A model generated the notes under the pieces. It was not told the DNA's origin. It saw only the letters and a list, made by a program, of their open reading frames with translations, and ran no database searches. From the NCBI GenBank assembly GCA_944470555.2, contig OX104127.1, positions 56,700,140 through 56,764,139 of the forward strand: a stretch of DNA of 64,000 nt. The letters are read 5' to 3'. The stretch's first letter is position 1; each line of letters starts with the position of its first letter. This stretch comes from Heterobilharzia americana (lineage: Eukaryota > Platyhelminthes > Trematoda > Strigeidida > Schistosomatidae). Positions 34,751 to 47,037 of this stretch are shown here, piece by piece. Both the position numbers and the translations under genes were made by a program.

Positions 34751-34867
34751 ATCGATTATGTTAAAACCTGTTCACAAAATCTTTCTACTATAATTAATCT
34801 CCTATACTTTAGTTAATTGTCTTACTTACCTGATCAATTTATTACCTTCTTGATACTTTGAGATTAA

Positions 34868-37800
34868 CCTCGCCTGGTTAACTAGTTCACTAGTTACTAG
34901 ACGGTCCTAAGCCCTGGTAAAGAGGGAAGGTTGGGCATAGGGCTAGCAACCCTACCCCGGAAAACAAATCCAACCGCCAAACAAACTTGAAAGCACAAAC
35001 GATATGTAAAAAATAAAAACAAAATTATTCCTCGCTGGAATCGGAGAGGCGAAATGACGCCAGTTGGTGAAAGCCTGCCTTCGAAGCCAATTGGCCAATG
35101 TCTCTTTTCTCTCTCGATGAAAGCGAAAGTAAACGTGGGGACATGGAATGTCCGCACCATGTTTGAACCCAGCAAGGCAGCTCAGATTGCAAACGAGATG
35201 AGAAGGTATCACACTGAAGTGCTTGGAATTTGCGAAAGCAGATGGAATGGGAGTGGACTCTCCAAACTGTCGACTGGAGAATCAATAATCTACTCCGACA
35301 CTGTCACCCAGATGACAACCACGAGCACACTGAGTTATGGAGTGGCTATCATGATGTCCCCAACAGCATCGAAGGCTCTCATGCAGTGGGAACCAATCTC
35401 ATTCCTGCAGGATCATGACAGCAACATTCAACTCAGAAGGAAGGAAGGTCACAATCATACAATGCTACACTGCTCACCTACAAATAATGCACACCAAGAG
35501 AAGAAGGAGAAATTCTACAGACAACTTCAGTCAACACTGGACAAGACGTAAGTTGGCGATATCAAAATTCTAATGGGCGACATGAATGCCAAACTGGGAG
35601 GGGACAACACAGGAAGAGAACTTACCATGGGTGGAGAATCGCTCGGTGAGGTGATGAACGAGAATGGAGAATTGTTTTCAGAATTCTATGCATTCAACGA
35701 TTTGGTGATTGCAGTGAGGCAGTGTATTCAAGCACAAGGATATCCACAAAGCGACATGGATTTCACCAGAAACCAGGACACACTAAAAATTAAATCGACT
35801 TTATCTCAATCTCAAGAAAATGGAGACGCAGCCTACTTGACACAAAGTCAAGAAGAGGAGCAGATGTAGGTTCAGATCACTCACCATCTAGTGCAAGGAA
35901 CCTTCCAAATCAAGTTAAAAGCCTTCAAGGAAGCTGGTGATTGACCTCAATTTAAGTACAACACTCGGAAACTGAAGGATGAAACTACAAAGGAGATCTT
36001 CACTTCAGTCAGCCATCAAGACAAAATGGGAGATATCGAGGAACATCCGTGAAGAAAGCTGTGTGGAAGAACACTGGAAGTCTTTGAAAGAGATGTCGAA
36101 AGAAACCTGCATAGCCGTATTAGGAAGGAAGAAGAAAGAAGACAAGGAATGGATCTCGATGGATACCTGGAAGCTGATAGAGGAGAGGAGTATGGTGAAA
36201 CAGAAGATGAACCAGTGCAAGGATGCTCAACGACAAGAGGAACTGAGTACAATGTATAAAACACTACACTGGACAAAGAAGTGAAGAAGAGTGGGTGGAA
36301 AGACAAAAGACACTCCTACGAAACACTGGCAAGTGAAGCAGAACAGGCTGCCGGCTGTTAGGAGAGACCTGACAACATTGTATCAAATAACCAGGTTGCT
36401 ATCTAGGAAGAGATCAACGCAGACGAAGCCAATAAAAGATGATGAAGGAAATTTAATTACGAAAGAAGAGAAACAAAGGAAACAATGGGCTGGCCGACCA
36501 CTTCAAGAAGCTCTTGAATCGACCACCACCTGCACTTCGTCCAGAAATACCACCTGCAGCCACTGAACTACAAGTGAACAAAAACCCTCGAACAAAAATG
36601 GAAGTCCTGAACACCATAAAGCTACTGAAATGGGGGAAAGCAGTAGGACCAGATGGGATCCCGCCAGAAGCACTGAGAACAGACGCAGAGACAACAGCGG
36701 ACATGCTCACACCACACCACTATTGCAGAAGGTGTGGAAGGAAGAGAAGGTACCTGCCCATTGATTGGAAGAAGGGTTATCCTGTCAAACTGCCAAAGAA
36801 GGGAGACCTCAGTGTTTGCAAGAACTGGCGAGGAATCACTCTCCTGTCCACCCAAAGCAAGCAAAATATTAAGCCGCATCATCCTGGAGAGGCTAAAGGA
36901 TGCACTGGATTCAAAACTACGACCGGAACAGGCAGGCTTCAGGAAGTACAAATCATGTGCCGACCAAATTGCAACGCTACTCTACGCATCATCATAGAAC
37001 AGAGTATAGAATGGCAGTCAACTCTCTATCTTACCTGGACTTCATCGACTTTGAGAAGGCCTTTGACAGCGTCGGCCGAGAGGTAATCTGGAAACTGCTT
37101 CATTACTACGGAGTACCGCAAACCTTTATCATTCTCATTCAACAACTATATGAAGATGCCACATGCTGGCCAAGTAATTCACAATGGGAAGTTCAGTGAT
37201 GCTTTTGCAGTGAAGTGAAGACAGGAGTGAAACAAGATTACCTACTATCCCCCATGATGTTCCTGATTGTGGTCAACTGGACTGGATCATGCAGCAAACA
37301 GTGGGGAGCTGTGAGAAGAGGGGATACGCTGGATTGTGGAAAAGAACCTAGAAGACTTGGATTTCGCCAGTGACGACTTGTGTCTGATGTCACACAAACT
37401 TGAAGATCTACAGGCGAAAACTAACAAGTTATTAGAAGAGGCAGCGAGGACGGGACTTCAGGTGAATATGGAGAAGACAGAAGTGATGAAGATACAGCAT
37501 CAACAACTCCAACAACAACAACAAATTCCAATGACCATGAACGGGAGAAACTTGAAGGAAGTAACCTCCTTCACCTATCTAGGAAGCAATGTTTCAACTA
37601 CAGACGGCACAGACACAGATGAGGATGTCAAAGTCAGAATCGGAAAAGCAAGACAAGCGTTCATTAGCCTGAAACCAGAGTGGAGATCTTCTGCACTCAG
37701 CACAAAGTGTGAACAAGATCCGGATTTTCAACACCAACGTCAAGTCAGTGCTTCTGTATGGTTGAGAGACTTGGTGCGTCACGAAAGGCATTTCCAATAA

Positions 37801-37921
37801 ACTACAGACATTCATCAACACCTGCAGTCATTGCTCACTCGATAATGAATATCAGATGACCAGAAAGAGAAGAGAGTGAAATGGCGACATGCTATTAAAG
37901 CCCCATGTTCCACCAGGAACT
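34868..37921 (+). mobile_element. RTE-type LINE, near full length: 5' UTR, endonuclease and reverse transcriptase (defective)
   Basis: The 5' UTR starts near 34868 ('aacctcgcctggttaactag'). The ORF opens around 35054, with an AP-endonuclease domain: VNVGTWNVRTMFEPSK, then EVLGICESRWNGSG with the catalytic Glu, and MGDMNAKLGGDN with catalytic Asp/Asn. RT blocks follow: KWGKAVGPDGIPPEAL (about 36630), FIDFEKAFDSVGRE (about 37045), a damaged FASDDLCL (about 37370), a His/Gln tract (about 37500) and the TYLGSNVSTTDGTDTDEDVK block. Frameshifts near 35550, 35870, 36290, 36500 and 36900 and a deletion near 37860 kill it. The APE+RT layout with no obvious ORF1 and AAT-type 3' tails in sister copies suggest the RTE clade; the name is inferred. 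Confidence 0.88.
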
Positions 37922-38334
37922 TTTCACGTAGAACCAAATACTTCATTTTTGAGATAATCATGAAAGAAGAATTTCACTTTACTTCTTCTTTTTCTTCTAA
38001 TGACGATGATGATGATGATGGCAAGTTTACGCTTTTGCCTGATAAACCACTCGATTATCCAGTTACTTGAGATAAAGAACAGTACTCACTACTGATAAGT
38101 AGTAAGGCTACAATTAACATTGAAAATATCTCCTGCCTGATAATCAGTAACATATACGACAGGATACACCCACTCATTTTCATTGTATGAAATTTTCTCA
38201 CAAATAATGTTATATTTTAAATATCTCTTGAAAATGAATCTTAATTAGCTGAGTGTATTTGCAAGTAAAATTATCGTCACAACTACTGAAGTATAACAAC
38301 AAAGGAACGATAAAAAAAGATTCATGTTTACTTA
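37922..38334. other. Spacer with one acidic open stretch
   Basis: Bases 37960-38070 read EEFHFTSSFSSNDDDDDDGK and beyond to a stop. It is low-complexity with no clear splice sites, so I do not call an exon. Confidence 0.3.
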
Positions 38335-38645
38335 ATCAACCGAACCAACGAAGCAAGAACCTATCGCTCAACAAATATGCAGTGGAAGGAAGTGGGAATG
38401 GATTGGGTATGCACTGAGAAGACCATTCGCCGACATCACGCACCAGGCCAGGCCGTGGAGTGCAACCCAGATGGGAAACGACGAGTTGGGCGTTGGAGGT
38501 GAGGGTAACATGGAGGAGATGGTGTGAGGAAGAAATGAAAGCTTGTGGGCTGTCGTGGAGCCAGGTTGGGCAGATTGCAGAGAAGGGAGTGGAATGCAGA
38601 TGTGGTACTGAGTCCTTATGTTCCACTAGGAACCCTAGAGAAAAA
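38335..38645 (+). mobile_element. RTE-type LINE 3' terminal fragment
   Basis: Contains the last ~300 bp, from 'gaaccaacgaagcaagaacc' to 'aggaaccctagagaaaaata', then AAT repeats. Confidence 0.8.
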
Positions 38646-38664
38646 TAATGAATAATAATAGTGA

Positions 38665-38965
38665 AAGCCATAACGTGCGTTTCGTCTCATTTTGGATTCG
38701 TCGGCTGGTTGTATCTGCATCTCAGCGAATGATGTTGTCCCCAATGGGACTGCAATCTATTGCTTCATATCCTAATAGGCCAGTGAGGCATGAGAGTCGT
38801 CTCTTGTTGTTCGCTGATACTCGTAATGGGTTCGAAACACAATAGGAACAACAGCATCCACCGGGGTACACCTAAATCCAACTGGCAAGTCCGAAATAAG
38901 TTGGAACATGCGTCCTGAATTCCGTTGCTACCCTCCAAGCAGATAAAATTATGTTATGAAGGGAA
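38665..38965. repeat. SINE-B fragments in opposite orientation
   Basis: Bases 38670-38830 carry a minus-strand copy: 'tttggattcgtcggctggtt', 'gatgttgtccccaatgggac'. Bases 38870-38965 carry reversed body blocks: 'caactggcaagtccgaaata', 'cgtcctgaattccg'. Both are diverged. Confidence 0.55.
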
Positions 38966-39094
38966 ACTATTACGTTAATAGAGAGAAAAGTCTAGTTTGG
39001 AAAGTGACCAAACAAAACTTAGTTTATGTTATCACATCTATATAGTTAGACAGACACACAATGGCTGGATTAGCCAATCAACTGTCTGTATAAT

Positions 39095-39500
39095 AATGAT
39101 GGATAGTTGGTAGCAGTAGAATGCAGGATGCGCATTTCGTCCTATTTAGGACTCGTCAGCTGGATGTACCTCCCTCCCAGTCAGTGATGTTGTTCCCACC
39201 AGGACTTGGACTGAGGAGCGGTCGGTTCAAACCGGAGAGCGTTATCTACTACACTGCCGAGCCATGATAGCCACTTCTTGTGTGACAGGTATAGTTTTTA
39301 GTGTTATTGATTGTATTACACCGTCGTTGATTGGACCGAATTGATCAGTCTGATGACGAAATGAGCATCATGGATTCCACTACTAGCCACGATCCATCAT
39401 GAATATCATAAGAGGAGAGGTAACATCGAGGCATCCGCATAGGAGCCCATATACCAATAGAGACCGATCAATTCGGTCCAACCAACGATGGTATAATATA
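39095..39500 (-). repeat. SINE-B copy followed by inverted-repeat module
   Basis: Bases 39095-39275 form a SINE-B with reversed tRNA-like head ('gttatctactacactgccga'). Bases 39321-39343 ('cgttgattggaccgaattga') and 39466-39487 are inverted copies of each other. The enclosed part resembles 54.93-55.04 kb in reverse complement. Confidence 0.6.
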
Positions 39501-40080
39501 AAAAACAATCATATACTATATGTACATTGGTTGTATTTTCCTTTGTTTCGCGTTTCGGTCTTTCGACCCTAATACATGTTTCTACACGTCTATAGTGTCT
39601 TCGCCATTAATTCATCGGCTCGTGAATCAACTAGGAATTTGTTGAATGTTAGTGGCTGACAGTCGATATCTGTGCATCGCTGGTAGCCATAGCATTTAGC
39701 AGTTTTCCAAATGATAACGTAGACTTTTATCATTTTCGACCTGTTGTAGATCTTCACTACAATGATAAGATTGTGTTTATTTGGTTAGATGAATGAGATT
39801 TGTAGACATATAGTTTCAGAAGTGTTTGTTTGTTATGTCAGAAGCTTCATAAACCAGATTATCCCATTACACCCATACATGACTCCACAAATACCCCCCA
39901 ACATATAAACACTAGCAAAGTACTCAGCAGCGATATCATTTCCCATTGGCAACAGTTCACATTTCGAGACTAGTGACATTTTACAAGTGAAAACTAAAAC
40001 TTGATGAACTACAACTAGAAGAGGAGGAGAAATGGTTAGTTTCAACTATGACAAATCTTTATACTAAACTACTCCACGCA
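39501..40080. other. Spacer, nothing recognised
   Basis: No repeat or gene identified. Confidence 0.35.
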
Positions 40081-40084
40081 GTCA

Positions 40085-41480
40085 GTCATAAATCAACTCA
40101 ATCTTCATACACAAGCCAAGCAAGATATCGGTTGAGAAGATCATATTAGGCCTGACCTCCACAATCTTCATGTTTCAAGACATAGTATATAGACAAACAG
40201 AAGGAGTAGTAATGGGATCACAAATATCTCCAATCGTAGCACATATATTTATCGATAGTCAGGAAAACATCAATTGACACATGTTCAGTCATGCACCTAA
40301 AATATGCTGGTGATATATGGATGACACGTTCACTACTGTTGAAATCAGAACATATCGACAATTCCCTCATACATTACACAAACAACATAAACTAGTAGGC
40401 GTAATCCAATCCAATCCACTCACGAGGAGGTAGAAAATGAACAACCAGAATTACCCATGTTGGACTCCAGGATAAAACGAAGGGCAGATGGCGGTCTCGA
40501 TACTACCATCTACAGGAAACTGACACATTCTAACAGATATCTAGACTTCAAGTCATCTCATCCATGGTCAGTCAGTGAAGGCTAATCTAGTCAAATGTCT
40601 AAATGATACATCTAGAGAAGTGATTAGTCAGCACAACCACCGAAATGAGGAATCGAAGCACATAAAAGAAGCATTAACAATTAACAATTATTCTCTACAC
40701 TTCATCAACAAATTCTCATGAGAACACATAAGAAACGAGATAATAATGATGAAACCACTACGAATAATAACAACAACAACAACATAAGTAGAAAGCAGTT
40801 CACAGCCTCCATTCTGTCACCTCATAAGGAAGAAACATCACAAACTTCATGTAGGATTCTCAACAACAGTGGAATTAGGGTGGGATTTACAACCTACAAA
40901 CTCATTCAGAAGTAAGCTCTGTCGGCTGGTGTAAGAATTCGTAAAAATCAATTAGCGAAATAATCTAATCTATCAAATTCCATGTAATGACTGTGAGTCA
41001 GGTCATGTACATAGGTCAAACTAGCCGGTTGGGGTCAGTTAGAATAGCCGAACATAGGAATTTAGTCAAACATAGAATGATAAGATGAATAAACTAGAAG
41101 AGAACTCGGCTATTTCAATGCATGGATTAACACACAACTACACAATTGAGTGGATGGGATAAAACCACGGTACTCTATTGCCCAGTATGATTGGGTGGAG
41201 AGAGAGAGAGAGATTGGTTGCTGAATCTTTGTTCATCGAGTCAACCCTAATCCAATACATGTAACAGGAATGATACAACATCTATACCAGGATTGTTGAG
41301 AATTTTACTACCCATAAAAATATGAGGTGACAGGACTATTTGACATCAGATGTCGGAAGTGGAGTGTGATTACATTGAGGTATGATTATGAGTAATGATA
41401 ATTTATGCTCGAAACATGGTCATCAAGCAGATAATACTGTAACATTCAGTGTATGCTGGCTATATCAAATAAACAAATCT
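40085..41480 (+). mobile_element. Penelope-like element, degenerate RT to C-terminal region
   Basis: Blocks in order are VYRQTEGVVMGSQISPIVAH (about 40190; RT block before the catalytic site), YMDDTFTTVE (about 40317), ELPMLDSRIKRRADGGLDTT with IYRKLTHSNRYLDFKSSHP (about 40450-40570), and a long spacer containing an Asn run. The GIY-YIG-type IPCNDCESGHV is at about 40978. Stops and frame changes are frequent. The tail to about 41480 includes 'tgatattctcgaaacatgg'-like sequence and is uncertain. Confidence 0.8.
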
Positions 41481-41924
41481 CATATGGAATGGTATTCTAT
41501 CACAGTGCCCAAGTTTTATGCATACAGATAGATTCTGATTAGTCCATCCATTTCTGGACTATTTTGCTCAATCTGATTATGATATTCAAATAATATGTAC
41601 AAATGATACTTAAATAGAGAGAATTCAATAGGTTATCAAAATATTATTGGAACATATCTGACACATCAATTATGTAACAGTTATTAATCCCCTTTCAATA
41701 ATTCAACTAATGGTGTAAAATTCTCCCGCTTATAATATTCTTTACATTACTTAAATTTTTGTAATAAAACAATTTGAAATGTTGTTAAGAAGTATGTATA
41801 TGCTTGCCTATTGTCGTTGTTGTTGTTGTTGTTGCAATCTATCATGCTGAGAATTTCAAATTGTACCACAAATTGTTTGAAATAAAGTGAATTATTATTA
41901 TTATTATTACTAAATGAATCTTCC
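41481..41924. other. AT-rich spacer with short simple repeats
   Basis: A GTT/TTG run at 41813-41834 and an ATT run at 41893-41909; otherwise nothing recognised. Confidence 0.4.
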
Positions 41925-42835
41925 AAGTTGTTATTCATCGAAGACTGACATCAGTTGGAGGAATAAAGGAAACCTGGGAGCATTGGGCAGCCGTTTCGTC
42001 CTAGTATGGGACTCCTAAGCAGTGCGCACCCACGACCCCATACCACCAGGGATCGAACCCGCGACCAGCGCGTTACCATTGAGCTAGCCACTGGGTCAGA
42101 ATCCAATGGTCCATATTTCCAACTTCTGTTAGCTCACGATATAGCGCAACCGCCAGTCAATGTCATTGTTGAGTATCTGTCCTCACGGCCATCAGGCTTT
42201 GACTCCACCGGTCACGACTTGTCGCGCTGGTCGCGGAACCTGAAGGTCGCGGGTCCGATTCCTGCTGGTGAGGTCGTGGGTGCGCACTGCTGAGGAGTCC
42301 CATACTAGGACGAAACGGCTGTCCAGTGCTCCCAGGTTTCCTTTGTTCCTCCAACAGATGTCAGTCTTCGATGAATAACAACTTCAAACATTTCCAAATC
42401 TCTACAACCCCCTCAAAATTTAATTGAACTAGTGCTCGTTGGTGACTAGCTTCGGGAAGTATTCCCGAAGTTCCAATGACAAGTCGTGACCGGTGGAGTC
42501 AAGCCTGATGGCCGTGAGGACAGATACTCAACAATGACATTGACTGGCGGTTGCGCTATATCGTGAGCTAACAGAAGTTGGAAATATGGAGCATTGGATT
42601 CTGACCCAGTGGCTAGCTCAATGGTAACGCGCTGGTGGCGGAACCTGAAGTTCGCGGGTTCGATCCCTGGTGGTGTGGGGTCGTGGGTGCGCACTGCTTA
42701 GGAGTCCCATACTAGGACGAAACAGCTGTCCAGTGCTCCAAGGTTTCCTTTATTCCTCCAACTGAGGTCAGTCTACAATGAATAACAACTTGAAATATTT
42801 CCAAATCTCCACAACCCCCTCAAAATTTAAATGAA
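41925..42835. repeat. Triple SINE-A cluster: head-to-head pair plus a third full copy (locus 5)
   Basis: Copy 1 is minus, 41925-42222, with reversed box B 'gggatcgaacccgcgacc'. Copy 2 is plus, 42223-42420, starting inside the tRNA-like head ('gcgctggtcgcggaacctga'). Copy 3 is plus, about 42435-42835. It is the fullest family A copy seen: a 5' segment with the palindrome 'cttcgggaagtattcccgaa', box A 'tagctcaatggtaacgcg' (about 42614), box B 'gggttcgatccctgg' (about 42657), and the tail 'ccacaaccccctcaaaattt'. Confidence 0.88.
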
Positions 42836-43104
42836 TCTTCCTCATCTCCCAGTACACATTACTTATCGTAAAATGGACTAGTCGTTTCATACGATAACAA
42901 GCGCAACAAACAAGTGCAGATTCAGGGTACTTTGAGAATTGCGCAACCTCATTAATAATAATAAGAATAGCTTCATTCTGAAAGCTATTTTACGAATACT
43001 CTACAGAATTTTCAGCATATCATATAGCATTAATTGGATACGGATAGTGTATATATATACATAGAAAAATGAAATAAGCATAAATTAAATTTGTAATACT
43101 TTCT
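42836..43104. other. AT-rich spacer, nothing recognised
   Basis: No repeat or gene seen. Confidence 0.3.
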
Positions 43105-43690
43105 TCATCGCACAGGAGTTGATCTAAATACGGTATCGTAGTTTTTATATTTTGTAGTACGTGCATAGGGCCTTATGTATTTGCTCCTTGTCTTTCCAGA
43201 TAACCGACAAGCAGAGAGCTTTGAGTGAAGAGGATACAGGTCACCTGATAAAATAACTTCTACCAAATACTTACATGAGTTAATATGTTTGTCCACTAGT
43301 TCTGTTGACAATCTTCAAAGTACTGCACAATGTATCATAGTCGTTTTCCAGCAAACCAGGAAAAAATAAACGGGAACAATAGAGGAGAATAGACAAGATT
43401 CAAGAGTTTATAAAACACATGAGGAGGGTCTGAGTTATGCCAAATACTCTCAGCTTCCTAATATTAGAAAATTCTTTCGGAAATTAATAAGGTACGGCAG
43501 GACCAGGAAAGGTTCGAAGAAAAACACACGTCGAGATAAATCACACTCGTAACATTCACTAATGCACAACTGCCAATAGAACAGGAATCATGGGACCTGA
43601 TAAGTTCACATAGGTTGTGCTCACCTCTAAAACTAAAGTTTATAGTCTGACATTTGTGGAGGACCATCGTCTAACAGTATATACGAAATA
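43105..43690 (-). mobile_element. LINE RT C-terminal fragment, third family
   Basis: The minus-strand frames read TSVIYLDVCFSSNLSWSCR (about 43550; the YLGV-F---LSW block of LINE RTs), then HVFYKLLNLVYSPLLFPFIF, and after a frameshift STELVDKHINSCKYLVEVIL with HPLH-like LYPLHSKLS and YARTTKYKN. The order fits the C-terminal region of a non-LTR RT that is neither the RTE-type nor family 2. Confidence 0.65.
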
Positions 43691-43924
43691 ATTTACTTGG
43701 GAACTGATGTGATTGAGTTGAGGTACGACATCGGTTCTAATAATCAGCGAAATGAGTAATAATGCAACAAGATACTTGTACTGGATATGAGTAATACAAC
43801 TGTTTCCCACCACAACCTATACTTCACTGAGTCTCAAAGATCAGAAGACGATTTTATTGGTTAAGTAGGACAGACTGATGTACGTACGTTGACTCTGTAC
43901 TTAATTTTCTCTCTCTTGCCTTGC

Positions 43925-43985
43925 TCTCTCCCTCCTCTTGTCCCGGTGGTCGCTGGTTTGAATCCAGCCGCAGTCGAGACTTCCA
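43925..43985 (+). repeat. tRNA-like fragment (box B-like)
   Basis: Contains 'ctggtttgaatccagcc' after 'gtcccggtggtc'. The 3' half resembles a tRNA T-arm, but no acceptor-stem pairing is evident, so it is a SINE remnant or chance. Confidence 0.35.
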
Positions 43986-45180
43986 GCTTACCTTCAACCA
44001 CCGCCAAGTATAAATAAAAGTCTGCCAAATTACGGCTACCTCAGTCAAATCATGAAAAACAGTATTTATATGCACCTGCTACTCAGAAAATGAAGTCAAT
44101 AGATAACCAATCAGGAACTGCTGCTCAGAAAATGTAACTACTAGATAACCAATCAGATGGGAATAAATCAAGGTCTGAAACGAAAATATTTCTACCCTAG
44201 CAGTAAGTGACCTTGAATGATGATTTCCACTTTTGGCCACTTCTTATCAGGAACAACCTGTTGAATAGGCAGGAGGTATGGAAACTGTTAAGTCATGAGC
44301 ATACTTGATGAAACTGTAGCCAGCTGAAGATTCCAATTTTTACTGAAAAATTAAAAAGCCAGGTAGTAGTTACCTTGAATGATTGGTGTACGCAGATAAT
44401 ATTTGATGATTGTTCAGTGACAATTAATCTGTCGACTGATTACACTGTACCACATGACAGATTTTGCATATTTTTTTAGAGAAAAATGTATTTATCTGCT
44501 TTCATTCACCTTAGGCATATCAATTTCACGATACAGTATTATTACCATGTATACACGTAGCAAATTTCAACTGACAGTCGTTTACTTCTTTACATATGTT
44601 ATTGGTACATACATGCTAAGTCATAAATCCAGTTGGTTGTTAGAAGAACTTATTTTTTTGACAGAACAGTAAATTTTTATAGTATGACAGGTGGTTTCAA
44701 TCAAATTGCACATGTTTACGTAAGTTGGATGAGTCACATGTCTCAAGGGTGTTCTGACCAAGTATCTAAGTCCTTCGTTTGAAGTAAATACGCTATAGGC
44801 GTTTTATACATTGGAGAGAGAGAGAGAGAGAGGAACCGGGGCAAGAGGGGGGGAGTAAGGGGAGGAGGAATGAAGAGAGAGAGAGAGAAGTACATAGCCA
44901 ATATGCATACAACAGTTTGTGTCTTACTCTGACTAGGTTTCTTCTGGAAATTAGTATTCTCGAGTTTTTATCAGAAAGATAAAGCGCATTACTACAGACT
45001 ACCAATAATAACATCATAAACAAACTTAATGGACACACTACTGAAATGGCATCTAAGCAGCGTTATAAATACACATACATTAGGTGTGGTTCATAGCTTA
45101 GTAAACCATCTATAACAAATTGGTAAGTTGCTGAATTTCTACCATAGTTGACGAAAATGATCAGTCCAGAACTTATAATA
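43986..45180. other. 1.2-kb spacer with GA-rich tracts
   Basis: GA dinucleotide runs lie at 44813-44832 and about 44875-44888, with a G/A-rich segment between. A short repeated motif 'agataaccaatcag' occurs at 44101 and 44151. No gene recognised. Confidence 0.4.
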
Positions 45181-45184
45181 CTGA

Positions 45185-45335
45185 TATATGATAGTTGGTT
45201 GGAATTCCGGCTTCACTTGGGTTTCGTCCATGTTGGTACTCATCAGTGAGGCACATCTGTATTCTCTAGGGAACTGATGTCCGCTAACAGATCCATTGAG
45301 CTATTTGTATAGCGATTAACCTCCTGTATCACTAG
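45185..45335 (-). repeat. SINE-C, degenerate
   Basis: The 'gatagttggttggaatt' and 'cactcatcagtgaggcacat'-like blocks are followed by 'gaactgatgtccgctaacag' and a decayed head. Confidence 0.5.
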
Positions 45336-46520
45336 ATTGATATCATATATGCTCTACATTTGATGCATTCGGGAGTTTGATTGTTCAGCTTGGCAGTTAC
45401 ACTACTTCTTGTTGAATGGTTAGCAACTAAACGCTCTTTTTGGATATTGAAATTTGAGATAACATTTTCCAATTTCCACTATCCATAGCTTCGATAAAAT
45501 ATTCAGCACTGATCGGTGATGATTGTTAGATAACACTGAAAAGCCACAAATATTCGGTTGTCAGCTTACTCGAAAGTTGTCTGATGCTTTGTGGAACCAT
45601 AGGGTAGACTTTGAGTTTCAAACGAGTCAGTAAATGAAGTTGTAATTAATTACGAACTAAGGTTGTCATTAGAAAAAGTGTTTTTACATACGCATCGACT
45701 GCTTATCTTGATACGGATTGCTACTTAGAGTACTGGTGGGATACAAAAACCCTCAGAATGACCGGACCAAGACAACTAAATGATAACTGTGACTCTGTGG
45801 ACTGTATAACTTCTTAAATTTTAGTGTAGAATAACAGTCAATGCCCAATGAAAAAACAAGTTGTCGTCTCACCTATGCAGTCATGGTTCACAGGTAAAGG
45901 GCCCCGAATACTGACTAGTGGACTGGGTGTTCATTACTAACTATGGCCGGCAACGTTTGCACAACCATGCACCATCATGAATGACGCTACTTGTCTGTCT
46001 CAGTTGGATATACGTGCTAGAATCACTATCAGTTATACAACCTATATATCATATATCCCACTACTTGTGATCATCTATGCTCACCCACAGGAACTGTAAA
46101 TTTATTTTGCAAAGGGTGATAATAAGCAAAGTAGTGTTGTTGATACCGTTTTTTCAATATCCTTGTCTTCAACAACAGTTAACCTATCGGTCACCGGATG
46201 GTAACTAAACTGTAGTCACCTGGTTTTAAGCGGGAATCGAATTCCGACAATTGGTGTCACCGTCATTAAGGCACACGTCCAAATTCAAGGGGACTGATAA
46301 CCTCCTTTCCATACTACAGAGTATAGTGATGGAATTTGATTAGTAACTGAGACAGGCAGTAGGTGTATCGCAGTATTAATTACGACTGGAATATCTCAGA
46401 GGCAACGGTGCCCGAGAATATCCCACTATCAGCTGACCATAGATGTTGAAACTGCAGTACGCATACAGATGAAAACTGATGAGTTGTGTATTTGGAAGTT
46501 ACACTGAGGTGGCTCTCGTC
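45336..46520. other. 1.2-kb spacer, nothing recognised
   Basis: No identifiable repeat or ORF. Confidence 0.4.
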
Positions 46521-46524
46521 TCCC

Positions 46525-47005
46525 AGTGGAAAAGGCCTTGGCTTTTACGGCGTCGACCGAGAAGTAATTTAGCAGCTGCGGCTTCAACACTACGGAATAC
46601 CACAAACCTTTATCAACCTCATTCAACAACTATATGAAGACGTCACATGCCAAGTAATTCACAATGGAAAGCTCAGCTCAGTGATGCCTTTGAAGTGAAG
46701 AGAGGAAGGAGTAAGACAAGGTTGCCGTCTACTATCACCCATGATATTCATGACTGTGGTCGACCAGACTGGATCATGCAAGAAACAGTGAGGAGCTGTG
46801 AGAAGAGGGGGATATGCTGGACAGGGGAAAAGATCCCAGAAGAAGATTTGGATTTCCCCGATGATGACTTGTGTCTAATGTCACACAAAGGTGAAGATGT
46901 ACAGGCGGAGAGTAACAAGTTGACAGAAGAGGCAGGGCAGCCAAGGAAGACGGGAATTCAAATGAATGTAGAGAAGACAGAGGTGATGAAGATACCCAAT
47001 CAACA

Positions 47006-47037
<32 letters not shown>

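Noticed and set aside
35054..37800. Host gene resembling the protein often annotated as craniofacial development protein 2
   Set aside because: That annotation commonly reflects a LINE endonuclease. Here it is followed in order by RT blocks, so this is a retroelement.
37960..38070. Acidic open stretch considered as a downstream SCYL1 exon
   Set aside because: Low-complexity, no good pyrimidine tract and AG of the right phase, and partly fused to a LINE end.
42608..42668. Possible genuine tRNA gene
   Set aside because: The A and B boxes are good, but the same sequence recurs with a conserved non-tRNA body in many places, so it is a SINE head. No acceptor-stem pairing was found.
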